Below are positions 1 through 12,391 of a DNA stretch of 64,000 nt, one piece after another. The notes beneath the pieces are model-generated. The model worked only from the letters and a program-made list of their open reading frames with translations, did not search any database and was not told the DNA's origin. Numbering within the stretch: position 1 is the stretch's first letter; each line of letters starts with the position of its first letter. Where the stretch lies: positions 1 through 64,000 of the forward strand of contig VXIS01000277.1 of NCBI GenBank assembly GCA_008704415.1, read 5' to 3'. The translations under genes were made by a program, and so were the position numbers. This DNA is from Sphaerosporella brunnea. Lineage: Eukaryota; Ascomycota; Pezizomycetes; Pezizales; Pyronemataceae.

Positions 1-3000
1 TTGCCACATGCCGCAAATTGCACATGGGCGATGCCAAACGGAATAGCAGTAGGCGTAAATGGCGTGCAGCGGGGGGGGGATTATTCTGACACATATTGGC
101 ATCTGGGCTCGGAACCTGTTCTGCCCGATTTCGTCGTTCAGCTTTGGCTGGCTTGCGTTGCCGCATTTTGAGGTTATCTTGCGGGGTAAAAACCGTGGTG
201 GATGTGGGGGGGCGTAGTGGTTAAAGGTTGGGGAACAAGTGGTGGTGTGATTGGAGTGGTAGTGGCGGTCCACGCATCAATGGACAGCACATAACGCTGT
301 CTCAACGACAACAACACACGAATATGATTGCATCACTTCGAACTCGTTTTACGCCGACCTTGTATCTCCCTGTATTCGCTGAGTTAAAAGAAATCCTCGG
401 TTCTATACTTATCGAGATCTGTTTTTGCACGGCGGCCAAAGACAACTCAGGACAGTGTCTGAGTGGCACTGCTAATTTATAAGCCTTGGATGTATATGGA
501 AAGAGTGCCCACCGATCGAAATATGACCATTGAAGAGAGCATGTAAAGGCGAGCCGTCCTTGGGCGCAGTCTCGTTGGCCTAGAAGCAGTACCCAAAAAA
601 AAAAAAAAAACGGACAAAGATTTCTACAGATACGATGCCTCGGCGAACTCTAGTGGGCCTCGGTCTACCGTGAAATTTTTGCTCCACTGAACGCGGAATG
701 CTGATAACCTGCGGGGTCACAATACAGTTCACATTCAAGGCGTTGGACCGATAAAGACTCAGGGCGGCGCCCGTGGTAACTACGATGCAAGCCAGGCCGT
801 GGGCTTACTGACTTTAACTGCGTTTGAATGTCACGGAGCAATAGATAGCTGAACAACAAAACATAAAGTATTCATTCGCCGCCGTTAAACCGCAGCTGAA
901 AAAAAACACGTCCAGGAAAGAGCGTTATCAATCTCGCTCCGAAGTGCAAAGATCATCATCCCAATAAACCAACTTCTACCACACAAAAGCCCCAGCCAAT
1001 CGAGAGCGGGCACCAAGATAGGGTGTCAACCCAGGAACGGTTTGCGGTACCCGCCGAGCGTTTTGGGCGTTCAGGCAAACATGGAAAGGCATTGCACGAC
1101 CTTCAACGCCGCCGAGCAGAGCTCGTGTACTTTTGTACCAGGTCCTCCGCTGCTCTGATCCTCGCATTGCTTGTTCCTCTTTCTGGACTTCCTTGTGTGC
1201 TTTCTGCTTTCCTGCTTCCATTGCCACAGGTTCAGTGGTGGGGTGGTGCAGGCCCCAGCTAGGGGAGCAACAGCGGCGCCGAGGCTGGCGAAGGTGGAAG
1301 ACTTTATCTCCCCCAAGTCGCAGCCTGAAGTAGCCTGTTCTTCAGCCAAGGACGCCAGCACGTGCCACGCGCGACCGCTTCGCCCTGGTTGCCCTCAGGT
1401 CGAGTAGTGGGGGTAGTGCAGGCAGCAGCTCGGGAGGCAATGGTGGCGAGGAGACGGAGTATGTCGCCTCCTACCACCTTCCCCAGAGTCGCAACCAAAA
1501 ACAAGCCAGCACGCGTCGCCACGCAAGCCTCACCGGGAGATCGGCCTCGATGGCCTCGTCGAAAACCGTTCGATGAATCGGCCCTGCCCTCGGGCGAGGC
1601 TTCTGCCTGGCTTTTTGTTAGTCTGTGTTCACTCGAGGAGCTGGGTTGCCGCCGTGACTTACTTTCTGAAAGCGCGGCTGCCCAGTCATTTGGCAGTGGA
1701 GGAGGCAGGACTGCGGGCGCAAGGATAGCTCCTGCTGCTCAAGAGGCAGGAGTGGTGTTTCCTGCCATCGGGTTAGTATATGGCGCGAAGGGAAGGTGGG
1801 GGGAAGGGAAGTTCTTGCCTCTTGCTGGTAGAGAGACATGTTGGTCAAGGGCGACCCGGACAGCCCAATCAGGGTGCCGCACATTGATTATTTTCGTACC
1901 GCGTCTGGGAGTAAAACCTTTTCGTCTGCGGGATTGTCGCGGTGTGTGATGGTGGTGTCAAGATATAAAAAGCTAGGCTCACTGGAAATCACTCCCCGCT
2001 ATCGAGGCTGTTTTGCGGATATAGAGTTCAATGCTTTTGCGACTTCGAGGTGGGATTGCACAACCCACGTATTTCAGTCATGAATAGCGTCTCGCCACAT
2101 AGCTGTCGAGATTGGTGAATATATGGAGTCGTGGTGAGCAGCTCGGCCAGACACGCTATGATAAACCCCACGCTGCACACGCATCAGCAAGAGAGCGTGC
2201 GAGACGGCAACACAACCCCTGCCCGGCCATCTGACGTTTTATACGTGATACATGCCGGTGAGTCGGGCCAGTACCGAACTAGCTCTATGATGGGATATAT
2301 AATACTTCTCCCTTGTCAGATGTTACTTTGTTCCAGCGTCTACCCGGTAGGGCTGCTGGCTATCGAGACCGCCAATTGTTCGGGTGCCTTGTGAAGGTAT
2401 TTGCCTTGAATGAGCGGTTGGACTGCAGCCAGTGTATTCTCGTTAGATCACTTAGGAAACGATTTAATTTACAGCGTTTTGTAACTGGCGAGCAAACACT
2501 CATAATCCGCAGATAGATTGCAAAGAGGAATAACAAGGGAGTGAACCGAGAGCTGCATCCTGCATACGCTTAAAAAACTTCAATAACAGGCAACAACGCT
2601 CCGCACAGAACAGTCAAATCTTTCCATCCACCGATAGATATAGCAAAAAGCAGCAACATCAGCGCTGCTTTCAGATCTTGGCTGCGAACAGGCCGGAAAT
2701 ATGTGGCACTGCTCACAACGGGGTCGCGTGGAGTGGGATGCTCGAGTGCGAACGGCGGTTGCTCGGACGCATGCGTCAGATGTCGTGGCATGCATAGCAG
2801 CTGTTGCCAGCGTACGAATTTCGGACCAGTGTGGATCTCCCACTTGGTTTGCCCCGTCATGTCTGAAGCAACTTCCCATGTTTCGTCATCGCATAAGATC
2901 TTGGGCCTGCAGCACCCCTCCCCGTCGTGCTCCTCTCCTGTGCCTTCATCGTCCTCTGGATTTTTGTTTATCAGTCATCCGCCGTCTTCATCGTGCTCTC

Positions 3001-3598
3001 CAGCATAGCCGAAACCGGTACAGTAGCAGCACCGGCCTGGTGTGGTAGCTGACAGATCGAAGGCTGGGGTACATGGTGCCGCCCCAGGAGAAGCGGCATA
3101 CGTTCTTCACATGTAATTAGCATGTTGTTAACGTAGGCAATGGAAGACCATCACTACTTACGGTAGAAATTATGCGGGATGAACCAACCTGGCGATCGGC
3201 ATATCTGTGTCGAGCGGCGGACGTTCCGCATACCGTTGGCAGCTCTCCCTGGAAGGCCACTACAATTTCGTCCCAAGCAGCCATCCTTGCGCGCGCAGCT
3301 ATTATCTCTCTTTGCTCCGGGCACAGACCAGCCCGCGGAGTAGCCAGCGAGTACTGATCAACGGCCTGCAGGTAGTTGGCCGCGATGGACACCGCCTGCC
3401 GTGTCGTCAGCGCATTAATCGTGAAGACGGGATGTTGAGCTTACAGTTTGCGCTGATGAGCCCTCACACGGCGGTGCTCAGAACAACATTTGGTTCTGTG
3501 TTCGTGCCGAAGCAAGGTGGGAGGGCTGGCAAACTGGTTCATGTTGTCTTTGGATGGAAGTGGTAGCAGTAGGCATTCGCAGCAGAGAGCTGGGGGAT
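1..3598. other. Gene-free stretch
   Basis: No coding region is supportable here; the open frames are short and overlap in several frames. It holds a 16-A run at 595-610. It also holds a strongly diverged direct duplication: 1246-1360 and 1416-1525 share a start like GTGCAGGC..CAGCT and an end like GCCAGCACG, so they look like an old tandem copy. A GGTGG-rich module near 187-265 belongs to the dispersed family described at 3599. Confidence 0.5.
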
Positions 3599-3685
3599 GA
3601 AAACCTGTGGTGACCTTTTGTGGGTTGTGGGTTGAAATGGTGTTGAACATGGCGAAGGCGAGGTTCACTGGATAGCACGCAAATC
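3599..3685 (+). repeat. Dispersed GGTGG-rich module, copy 1
   Basis: This block starts GAAAACCTGTGGTG, continues with GGTTGAAATGGTGTTG and ends with CACTGGATAGCAC. The opening recurs at 4653, 5837 and 38947, and the CACTGGATAGCAC end recurs at 5931. A looser copy with the same opening lies near 187. The shared order of motifs suggests an old dispersed repeat rather than simple sequence. The family is unrecognised. Confidence 0.4.
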
Positions 3686-4652
3686 CAGCAGCTCGGCAAT
3701 GCTGTGGGCCACAAGAACAACACCAGGCTACCCCTAAGACATGCGCCCTCGAGCGGAAACGTTTGACAACCCCAGGTTGTTTGCGGTGAAATAATGTCAG
3801 TAAAAAATACGTGCTCGCTGGCTTTTCATGACTCAAGAATACAAAACGGAATATTGACTAATTACCGTCTGATGCTACCGTGTGAACATTCACTACCTAC
3901 TTCCGATATCGAGCGCTCATCGTCTATCGATATTGGCAATGCCTGCCTGTCTCATTCTCCTCCGCGAAGCCGGGGGGTTCCACCACCCCCACCGCCCCAT
4001 CAGCAAGACAGGGTATGAGCCCTCTTCTGTCCCGCTGTTATTCAAACAGCGACAACCCTGATAACCGCGGTAAATCCTAAGGCCCTTTCCGGTGAGCGGC
4101 TTTTGCGACCGTCTTTTCCTTTCTGCGCCAGGGCGACTGTTCATTGAGCGGGCCGCGCCCCGCTCAGGAGTAGACCGGCTTGACATGTGTTCCAACCCAG
4201 GAAGGCGAACTGGAAAGCTGTGATCCGCCTGATTTCGCGTTAGTCAAGCTATCGTTAGTGCTTGGAGGATTGACAGTTACCAACATCAGGACACAATATG
4301 TATCTTTTCTTCTTCGGTGAATTCTGTGACCTCCGATGCAGCGGACCACGAGTCTCGACTCGTTCTCGCCGTCGGTGTTGCGCGTGTACGGGCGGCGCGT
4401 GTCGTGGTGGTTTGTCGCTGGTGTCTGAGTCCGCGTTAGCACCCTGATTGCGGCGGAGATAGGTATTGCTTACCGCCAAGTAGACCCGCACCGCATAAAC
4501 CTCAATATACACCTGCCCCGCTACCGCAAGGTCCGATACCGTGCGGTGTGGCTGTCAGTGATTCGTGGGCCGCCGCCAGTTTCTGCTCTCTGCAAGCGCA
4601 GTGCTGGATACGCGGTTGATTTCCCTCGCGCGGCGGGAAAGACAGAGAGAAC

Positions 4653-4725
4653 GAAAACCGTGGTGGTTGTGGTTGAGATGGTGGTGTGTGGTGCAGGTGG
4701 TGGTGAGGTGTACTAGTACATGGTC
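4653..4725 (+). repeat. Dispersed GGTGG-rich module, copy 2
   Basis: It opens GAAAACCGTGGTGGTTGTGG and continues GGTTGAGATGGTGGTG, matching copy 1 at 3599 with small gaps. The copy decays after about 70 bases. A 182-residue open frame on the minus strand (5103-4555) crosses it; that length is expected by chance, so it is not called. Confidence 0.4.
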
Positions 4726-5335
4726 AAAGAGTGCAGCCACTATAGCACCTACCTTATGTGATCGGACCCCGAAGTACATAGCGGCCGCTATAGGCACAAC
4801 TGCCGCAATTGATTCGAGAGACATGCCGGGACAGGATTCACGTGTGGAGGCATTCGCGTAAGGCGGGATCGCAATAAGAACATGCAGCGTTGGATCTTGA
4901 ACAATGGGTCTGCAACATTCACGGCGAACCAGTGCAGGGATAAACAGTGCCGGGAAATGCATTATTCCCTGTTCTCGGAAGCAACGTAATGACAGGACAG
5001 GAGTGGAACCACCGCACTTGCAAATCACAGGAATAAAGTGTCCATTCTGCGTATCATGAACTGAGGATTCACAGACCCTCTCTCGGAAGTCCTGAATATC
5101 CAAACGCCACGCAAACTGCCCAGCAACAGCCAGGAACTGTCTGTATTGCTCAGGGTGTCGACAAGGCCCGCAAGGACCTCTCCTCTATTTTGCTTCCCTG
5201 ATCACCGTCTGCATCCTCACTCCCTATCTTGCAGTCGAGGCCTTGAAGGAAAGCCCTCCTACTGTTTCTCTTCCTGCTCTATCCCTTAGGCCTCCTCGTT
5301 CTCCTCCAGCCCCTCCACCCCAAGATAATTCGGGT

Positions 5336-5390
5336 CGCAATTGTTGACCGCACACAAGCTGACGTAGCTTGTGTGCGGTGAACAATTGCG
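5336..5390. repeat. 55-nt near-perfect palindrome
   Basis: The arms CGCAATTGTTGACCGCACAC.. (5336-5360) and the complementary 5366-5390 pair over 25 bases with a single mismatch, around a 5-base GACGT loop. The stem is far longer than chance would give in this window. No target-site duplication is visible at the ends, so it may be a foldback remnant, a rearrangement scar or a cruciform-forming site. No open frame crosses it. Confidence 0.85.
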
Positions 5391-5836
5391 ATTTTTGCGA
5401 TCGTGGTGCACCCACTGGTGAAGATCAGCACTCTAGCCTCGTCTATTGTAGCTGGGGCGCCACCAGCAGGAAGAATATACTCACATCCTCGCGTCGCGAA
5501 GCCGTCTATCGCGATTCGATAGTCTGAGTTGGGGGATTGGGTGTCGAGGATCGGCAGCGCTGGTGTGCAGTTGCCGTGTACTCGGCTTTGTTTTGATCGT
5601 CCTAGGGACGGTCAGCAACGCTGGCAGCTGTGCTCGCATTGTCGCCTCTGTCTGCGTTCGCGTCAGTATAGTGAAGGACGGCAAGAGGGTTTCCCGGCTT
5701 GCTAGAAGCAATGCGGGCGGTGTATACCGTTGCGCTCAACGTTTCGTCCAAGCCGACGATCGAAACGGAATGACATTCCTTTTAACTTTTTCAGAACAGC
5801 ACTGAGGAGGGCTTGGAAGCTGCATTTCGCGGAGAG

Positions 5837-5943
5837 GAAAACCGCGGGGATGGTGGTGTTGGTAGTAGTAATAACAGTTGTGGTGGGGAGGGGGAGCGGG
5901 GTTGTTGGCGGATGCGCGGCATGGCAGAGTCACTGGATAGCAC
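5837..5943 (+). repeat. Dispersed GGTGG-rich module, copy 3
   Basis: It begins GAAAACCGCGGGGATGGTGG and ends CACTGGATAGCAC, the same end as copy 1 (3599-3685). The middle is a purine/GT-rich run containing several GGTGG blocks. Its boundaries are approximate. Confidence 0.4.
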
Positions 5944-7514
5944 TGGTGCACTAGTGACTGCCACCTTGAGCTCGATGATCGCTCAATGCACTAAAACTAC
6001 AGTTATACAATTAACGCATCATTGCGGGTCCCTGTGGTTTTGCAAAGGGGCGTATTGACTGGGCCGGTAGTTTATCTAATATAGACTCTAGCTATGTTTT
6101 TTGCGTGCCTCCCTTTTAGCTGACAGTGCGTGCTGGATGGGCAGTATAGTTGCCGGCAATCAGTATCACAAGCCGTGAGAACCTTTGTATCTGATCCATG
6201 TTTGTAGGCGAGGTAATAGCATCTCGCAGCACATACCAAGCAAAAAGCATGATGTTGTGCAAGCCCTGCACACGGCTCCTCAGACCCAGTGACAAACCCA
6301 GATCAACGTAAGGAAAACTATCTTTTGCACTTCCCGGACACGGGCAAGGATCCGTGCTTATCCCTCAAGAACGGCAATGGCTTATCCAAATTCAGCACAT
6401 TTAAGTCTTCCAGTAAAGACGCGGATGTGCTTTGGGACCAGAAATGTTGCGTTTTGTTTCTGTTTGTGCATATACACCAGTATTCACTCACCGCCGGCTT
6501 CGGAAATGTGTGATATGGGATTGAATGCTACGCTAGAGAGCTTTTATAGTGTTTTCTGCTCTCCGGTGGTTTCCACCGCCGGCATGATGTCGGGAGTGAT
6601 TCCGGGCTCCAACGTAGTGAAAGGTGTGGTGATTATGACTGCGCCATTCAAGATCAGATGGGCTTCGATACAAGCCCAGCAAGCTTGGAGATTGAGACAA
6701 CGTAGAGGCTCCGTTACTTACCCGCAAGGACCTCGGAGCGTTGGTTGATCTTTTGTAGTTTCTAACAATGCATACGTTTTTATGAGCACATGAACCTTCA
6801 TCCATTCACCGTGACGAATCTTCCTTGTCCCGTAGACCTGAGCACACCCTCGGGATCAGGTAAATACACCGCAGTAATCGACAGCCATCACGAGAGGAAT
6901 CCTCGCGCTCTGGGTGCAGCTGTGTCTTCTCTGTTTCAACACCCCTCGGCTGCCGCAGCTGCCTTACCACGTGGGCTATGGCTGCGCGGCAGTGCCTGAA
7001 GTGCTCCTTCACGACTCCAATGCTGCAGCATTATCGGCAGTGAGATCAACATCTCCCTCACACACTGTAAAAAGCATTGATGCGGGTCTTCGAGATTTGT
7101 CCTCAAGATCGACAATGCAGTCAAGCTGGCCCGCATGGGGGGAGGAGTGCCTTGGCACTGACATCCAGTTATCTCTGCCTTACGTTCAAGTTTGCAGGGG
7201 AGGGAGGTACGCGAGATGCAGCAGGTCTGGAGTCGTGTCGATGAGTAGAGTGAAAGCTATCGAAGTCGTAACTGTTTTGGTAGACTCGAAGCTTGCGGGC
7301 TAGGATCACAGAGCTCATGACTGCTCGTTGGCTAGAACCAACGTCTTCCACATACCGTGCTGTGAGGAATCAAGAAGTAAATCACACAAGGGCTAGTTTG
7401 GCAAGTGTTGCAGTACATTGATTATATGGCTCTCCACTTGCTAACATCGTAACTAGTGGTCGAAACCTCCGAATCACCACGTGCGCGCAGACTACAACCA
7501 CCCTCAGTCGTGAA
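5944..7514. other. Gene-free stretch
   Basis: I see no coding region, RNA gene or clear repeat. Open frames are at most about 130 residues and lack recognisable motifs. Confidence 0.4.
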
Positions 7515-7685
7515 AGCCAATGTTGGCTCTCATCCATCCCTCTCGCAACCCTCATTTGTGAGCCAATGTTGGCTCTCATCCATCCCTCTCGCAACCCTCA
7601 GTTATGGAAGCCAATGTTGGCTCTCATCCATCCCTCTCGCAACCCTCATTTATAAGCCAATGTTGGCTCTCATCCCTCTCGCATT
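7515..7685 (+). repeat. Tandem repeat, four units of 46-48 bp
   Basis: Units start at 7515, 7561, 7609 and 7655 with AGCCAATGTTGGCTCTCATC, followed by a CCCTCTCGCAACCCTCA segment. The last unit is shortened. Each unit carries the small inverted repeat GCCAA-TG-TTGGC. The units are nearly identical, so the array is recent compared with its surroundings. Confidence 0.9.
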
Positions 7686-7849
7686 TACTTCGCGGGCGGT
7701 CGCGAAGCTGTTGTCACGCGGCGCGCACCCGCCCACCTCATGCTCAATTCCTCGCTAAGGCGAAGGGAGGTATGCTCGGGCGCAAGTGTCGACGCGCGAC
7801 GTTTGCCATCCAGAGGCGGCTACGGCGCAGTTTGTGCAGCCGCCGGGGA

Positions 7850-8470
7850 TCCTAAGGTTCGTCAGCTTTTTTTTCAGGGGATGTGGCGGTAACGGGAGTG
7901 CTTACTGGTGCAGGGACTGGCGGGGTGATAGGACCCGTTCGAGCGTCGTTAGCCCGCTCGACTGTTGGCGCGTCAAACTTGTCTTTTCATTGCGTAGCGA
8001 GGAAGGAAGTGGGACTTACTGCTGGCTGCTATCTGTCGACGCGAAGAAACCTCGGCCGAACGGGCAGGGAGAAAACCAGTAGTGAGGGAAAGGTGCGAGG
8101 GGGTGGTGAAAGGCACCCGCGCCCACGCCTCAGGCTTAACTCACTGGTAAGCACTCGGCCTCTCGCTGTCCTAACGAGAGGAAAAAATTTTCCAGACAAA
8201 TAGGAGCCAATGTCACATCGACCGCAGACCTGATCTCTAAGTATCCTCGCAGGTTGGGTTGCCGAAAGCAGGGATGGGAATTTCCGCGCCGACTCGGAGA
8301 TCACGGTTCTGTTTGTTACTACCCAGCCCTGCCACTCCTTTCTCCATAGTCGAAATCTTTTTCCCGGACTCAGTACTGGAATTCTGGTGCTAAAGAACGT
8401 AAGCACTACTGCATTATTCCCTGCAACCCCCGACGACTGCGCGCTATTGAGAGTCGTCCAGCAGATGGTA
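7850..8470. repeat. Diverged dispersed repeat, possible copy A
   Basis: This stretch shares blocks in the same order with 15830-16330: a TCGAYTGTTGGCGCGT block (about 7963 and 16050) and a GCATTATTCCCYGC block (about 8411 and 16265). It also carries well-formed intron signals on both strands. On the minus strand there is GTAAGC...GCTGAC...CTTAG (about 7907 down to 7855). On the plus strand there is GTAAGC...TCCTAACG...TTTTCCAG (about 8147-8196). Whether these are real exons or repeat sequence cannot be settled by eye. Confidence 0.35.
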
Positions 8471-8479
8471 TCTGTCCCG

Positions 8480-9655
8480 GATGTTGAAGAAATCCACTGA
8501 GCTTGAGAACAATGCCTAATTACGTGAAAGTCAACGTCAGGGGACAGCTGAAACTCAGTTTGAAAGCATGTGGACTAGGCGATGGGCTACACTCCGGAAT
8601 GACAAAGCCATGCAATTCGGACATCATTCGCTGAGGACTTGAGTTGGGCTATGTGCGGTCTGGATAGTGGCACCGCAAAGTACCTTGCGGCGGCACGGTC
8701 ATCACCGTAGAGAAAAAGCATGCATGTTACATGGAAAGCAGAGCAAGAGGCTACACTGATACAAATCTAACAAGAAATTTCCAAGCCCCATCAAGTATTG
8801 ACCTCACAGCGTGCAACCGATGCTCCACACAAAACACGAAAACAACGCATTGCTCGATGAAATCCGAAAAGCCGAAAAGCCGAAACCCCAAAATCCTGCT
8901 TCACGCCAATGTTACTTTGGCGTCGTTGGTGTGTAGAAATAAACAAAAACCGCCGATCAGCAGCAGCTGGTGCCGCAACAGCACCACAAATCGACTCAAA
9001 GCCTGCGTGGCTAGGTAGCCCTCCACAATTCTGTGATTTCCCCGGCTTTTTCAAGCTCCGACTGGAACTTTTGTGAGGAGTGTGTAGCGTTCTCCTCGAC
9101 CCGCTTTCCTCCGCATCGCTTTCCCCCACCTTCTGCCTTTGTTCCTAAGACGCTTAGTATTTCTCGTCTTCTGCGCACGGGGATGGCTCGGGCTTCTACT
9201 TACCCTTCGTGATCGTCGACGTGGACTTAACACGCAATATCGCACTGGCACTGGAAACAGAAGAGCGGAAAGGTTGGATTCTCCACCCATTGGGTGGAAT
9301 ATTTGGCTGTTTGCAGGACCGGGGGTGCTGACGGCTTGCCGGCATAATGACTTTTGCCCTGGGCAGTCCGTAGCGTTCGTCGGTTGATCGCCGTTCAATA
9401 CCTTCGCTAACGCATGTTGTTGTTCAAGGTGTTGTGGGTGAGATGATGAGGGCGATGAAGCTCGTCGAGGTACATAGCCCACGCGATTACGGATTTAACT
9501 GGCGTGGTCACCGGCTATCACTCAAAAATTCTTCTGCACCGCCGAAGGTATGAATTCCAGTGTGCTGTTGTTACCGTTCCATTTCGCCATCCTAGCCTTC
9601 AACTGAAGCTCGAAATCTCCAACCGCAAACAAGCAAACAATGATGTTTCCTTTGT
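8480..9655. other. Gene-free stretch
   Basis: No supportable gene. Open frames of up to about 143 residues overlap on both strands without motifs. Confidence 0.4.
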
Positions 9656-9780
9656 GTGCGTGTAATCAATTTTATTGTCTGTATGCGGCCGCGAACGATC
9701 ATGACAGCTCCTGTCCGTTCCCTTATTGATGCCACCTCATGGGTCAATCCAAAATACCAGACGCAACTGAACAAAAGAAA
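9656..9780 (-). repeat. Dispersed repeat pair, copy 1
   Basis: This block and 16428-16560 share GTAATCA..TTTATTGT, then CGACGATCATGACA-like and CCCTTATTGATGCC segments. Copy 2 carries an insertion of about 24 bases. Read on the minus strand, both copies place an AATAAA-like signal just after the conserved part, so this could be the 3' end of an old transposable element or a duplicated gene tail. Confidence 0.5.
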
Positions 9781-9789
9781 AGGTAAGAT

Positions 9790-12225
9790 TGAAACGGCCT
9801 GGTCACTCCTGCACCTCCTCTCTCGAAGGTGTTTATGATGAATTGTCCTGCGCTTCCTCCTGCACGATTTTGTTTGAGGATGCAGCTTGGAGCTTGGTTG
9901 ACACGGCAGGTGACGACTCCCCAAAAGGAAACTGGAGCCTTTGCTCGTGAACAGTGCATCAGGGGAGAAGGGACAGGACGACTATTGTTATCGGAAATTC
10001 CCCTTGTTATGATACCCTGCTATCCAGGTAGATGCCATTCCGATGGTGTTGGCCACTTGTAACTACTCTACTAGTAGTGCTGCAGAGGTACGATATATCA
10101 GCTCAGGTCAAATCACCACGTGCTCGATAGCTCCAAAAAGGCAACAAAAGAAAACTAAGCATTTATCGACAGTTTGTAAAGGCACAGAAGCAAATTATTT
10201 TTCCTAGCCTAGCTTTCGGCCGTGTCTTTAGAACAATAACTCGCCTTCAGTAGATGTACAATCCGTCGATCAAGGAGGCCCTGTTGGAGCGCGAATAGAT
10301 TCAGAGCCCGCCGCCGGGGCAACATGAGGCGTCTATTCTGCAGGAAAATCAGAAAACTTCACAATCAACGGTTGGGGATGTTGGTACCTACCATACAAAG
10401 AAAAACATAAAATTGAAAACTACCAGTATAAAGGAAAAAAGCGAAAAAAAAAAAGGAGAAAAAAGCGACTTGTATTCTAAGCCAGACCGGCCTCTGATGC
10501 AAGGTTAGCGATGATGCACACGCCGGACGTTAGGGAGTTGATACCTTGCCATTTTAAATACATAGAGGCGAAAAGCGCGATCACCCCTCGCATAGTAGTG
10601 CCCATGATCACAGGTCTGTTTAGGATAGATCGCTTGCGAGTGTACTCTGCGCAAATTTCGAAGCGTACAATGCCAAAAAAAAGCAAGACGGCAATGTGTT
10701 GACGTGTTCACACTTCGGCTACCCTCAAACAATCAGCATGTGTGAGTTATCTGTGCCTACCCAGCAGATGGGGAATCAAACCACCAGTACGCACCGCGCG
10801 GAGTGGTTTCCTGAGCGTTCTTGGTGGGACCCACCGCGGGAGTTACAAGACTTAACTTGAAACTATCAGCATCGGGCCGGGGGGGCACAATGGTCAGAAG
10901 GCCGCCTGATCGCCTCCCTCCACCCCGCCCAGGAAAGCCGGCTCAATTTTTCCTGGGTGACCGGAGGTATCTCCATCCTGCTGCTCACGCCCCCCCAAGG
11001 GTTCCTTTCTCATTTTCCTCAGTCGTCTTCTGCCAGATCATCCTCCCACATGTTCCCAAATATCCGCCACGAATGTCGCAAGCTAGCGCGCTGTGAATCC
11101 ATTGTCTCCGCCTCTTGCTTTGACTTCTTACACTACCCTTGGTCTTTGTCCTCCTTCGCGGTATGCAGATTGTTCATCTTTCTCTGTCGGGCCTGCACTG
11201 AATATCGAGCATCTCACTCGGGATGAGGTAGTAGAAATTTTGGAAGAAAGATCGAGACTACCCCCACAAATTTCTCTGAATGCGTGTGAGTTATCTCTCG
11301 TGTTGGAGTTGAACGCGGAGGGGGGGTAAGTTACTGCGCTGCGCTGTTCGCACAGTGCGATGACGGCTGCTGATAGGCGTGTTTGGATGCACTGATGGCG
11401 ATATCGGATACCGTAGTCGGTGGTGAAGTGACAGAGAAGGTAGTTGTTGCGTTGGTGGTTGTTGGGACGTTATTTATGTCGATGGGTAGGGTCGAAGGGC
11501 TAACCTCGCTGGAGAGAATCCGGATCCGGCTGATGCTTCCAGGCTGCGACGCACAGGACGTGTGCTCAGTCGAAACATTGCCACGGAGACAGATAGAATC
11601 TTGCTATCGACGGGCGGGCTCGAGGCAAAAAATTGTGAGGAAAAGTTTTTTTTTTTTTTCGGGGGTGGGGGTGGGCTGTTGAGAAGCTGAGCAGAACTGG
11701 GTGTGGCGGAACCTCTGTCTTGCAAACGGGAAATTCTTTGCTCAACCTTGGCGTGGGTTGTTCGACCCGGAGTGACGGTCTTGACTGCCGGTGTCTTTTG
11801 GGTCCATATTGGTCATCTCAAGGATCTAAATAAATTTGCAAATATATGATGGGCGGGTATTGTACAGTAGTGATGAACTGCCTCTCACTGTAGCTAGAGC
11901 AAGGCTCACGAACAGCAAACTTTCACGACGCCGGACAAAAAAAGGAAGTGAACAAAGTATTTGTTTTCAACTGAAACGCTTCGATCCGTGGCAGGCTGCT
12001 CTCTAAAATGAAATGTATAAACAACCACCTAAATTTCAGGGCTTATAGCTCGACTCCCAGCAATATAGCCAATCCAACAAGAAGCATCCCGGGGGGAGGA
12101 GGGAGTCTCGCGCCCCCCCGCCCCCCCCCCCCCGAAATGATAGATTCGTTGGTGTTGCCCCCATTGCCGTGCTCTTTCCACTTTCCCTCCCCGCCCCCAC
12201 ATCCCTGCGCATACCGATCACCCCC
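9790..12225. other. Gene-free stretch with homopolymer tracts
   Basis: No gene is supportable. It holds A-rich DNA around 10390-10460, a T run at about 11646-11659, and G and C runs at about 12089-12133. None of the open frames shows a family motif. Confidence 0.4.
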
Positions 12226-12299
12226 ATTCCTTTGATCCCTTCGCCCTTCCTCGTCAAACCACATTCCCTTGATCCCCTCGCCCCTCCTCTTCAAACCAC
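12226..12299 (+). repeat. Two 37-bp tandem units
   Basis: Units at 12226-12262 and 12263-12299 share the pattern ATTCCYTTGATCCCYTCGCC and end TCAAACCAC. They lie inside a pyrimidine-rich strand tract. Confidence 0.85.
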
Positions 12300-12391
12300 T
12301 CCCCCACCCCGATCCTTCTCAACCTTGTCGCTCTGTCGCCGCTTCTCGGTCACTCGAGCCAATTGGTCCAGAGGGGGGTGCTTTTCCACGT

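Noticed and set aside
1362..1949. 195-residue plus-strand frame
   Set aside because: Length is within chance expectation for the window, other frames overlap it, and it crosses a diverged duplication without any motif.
4555..5103. 182-residue minus-strand frame
   Set aside because: About one such frame is expected by chance in 64 kb; no domain, and it crosses a dispersed repeat.
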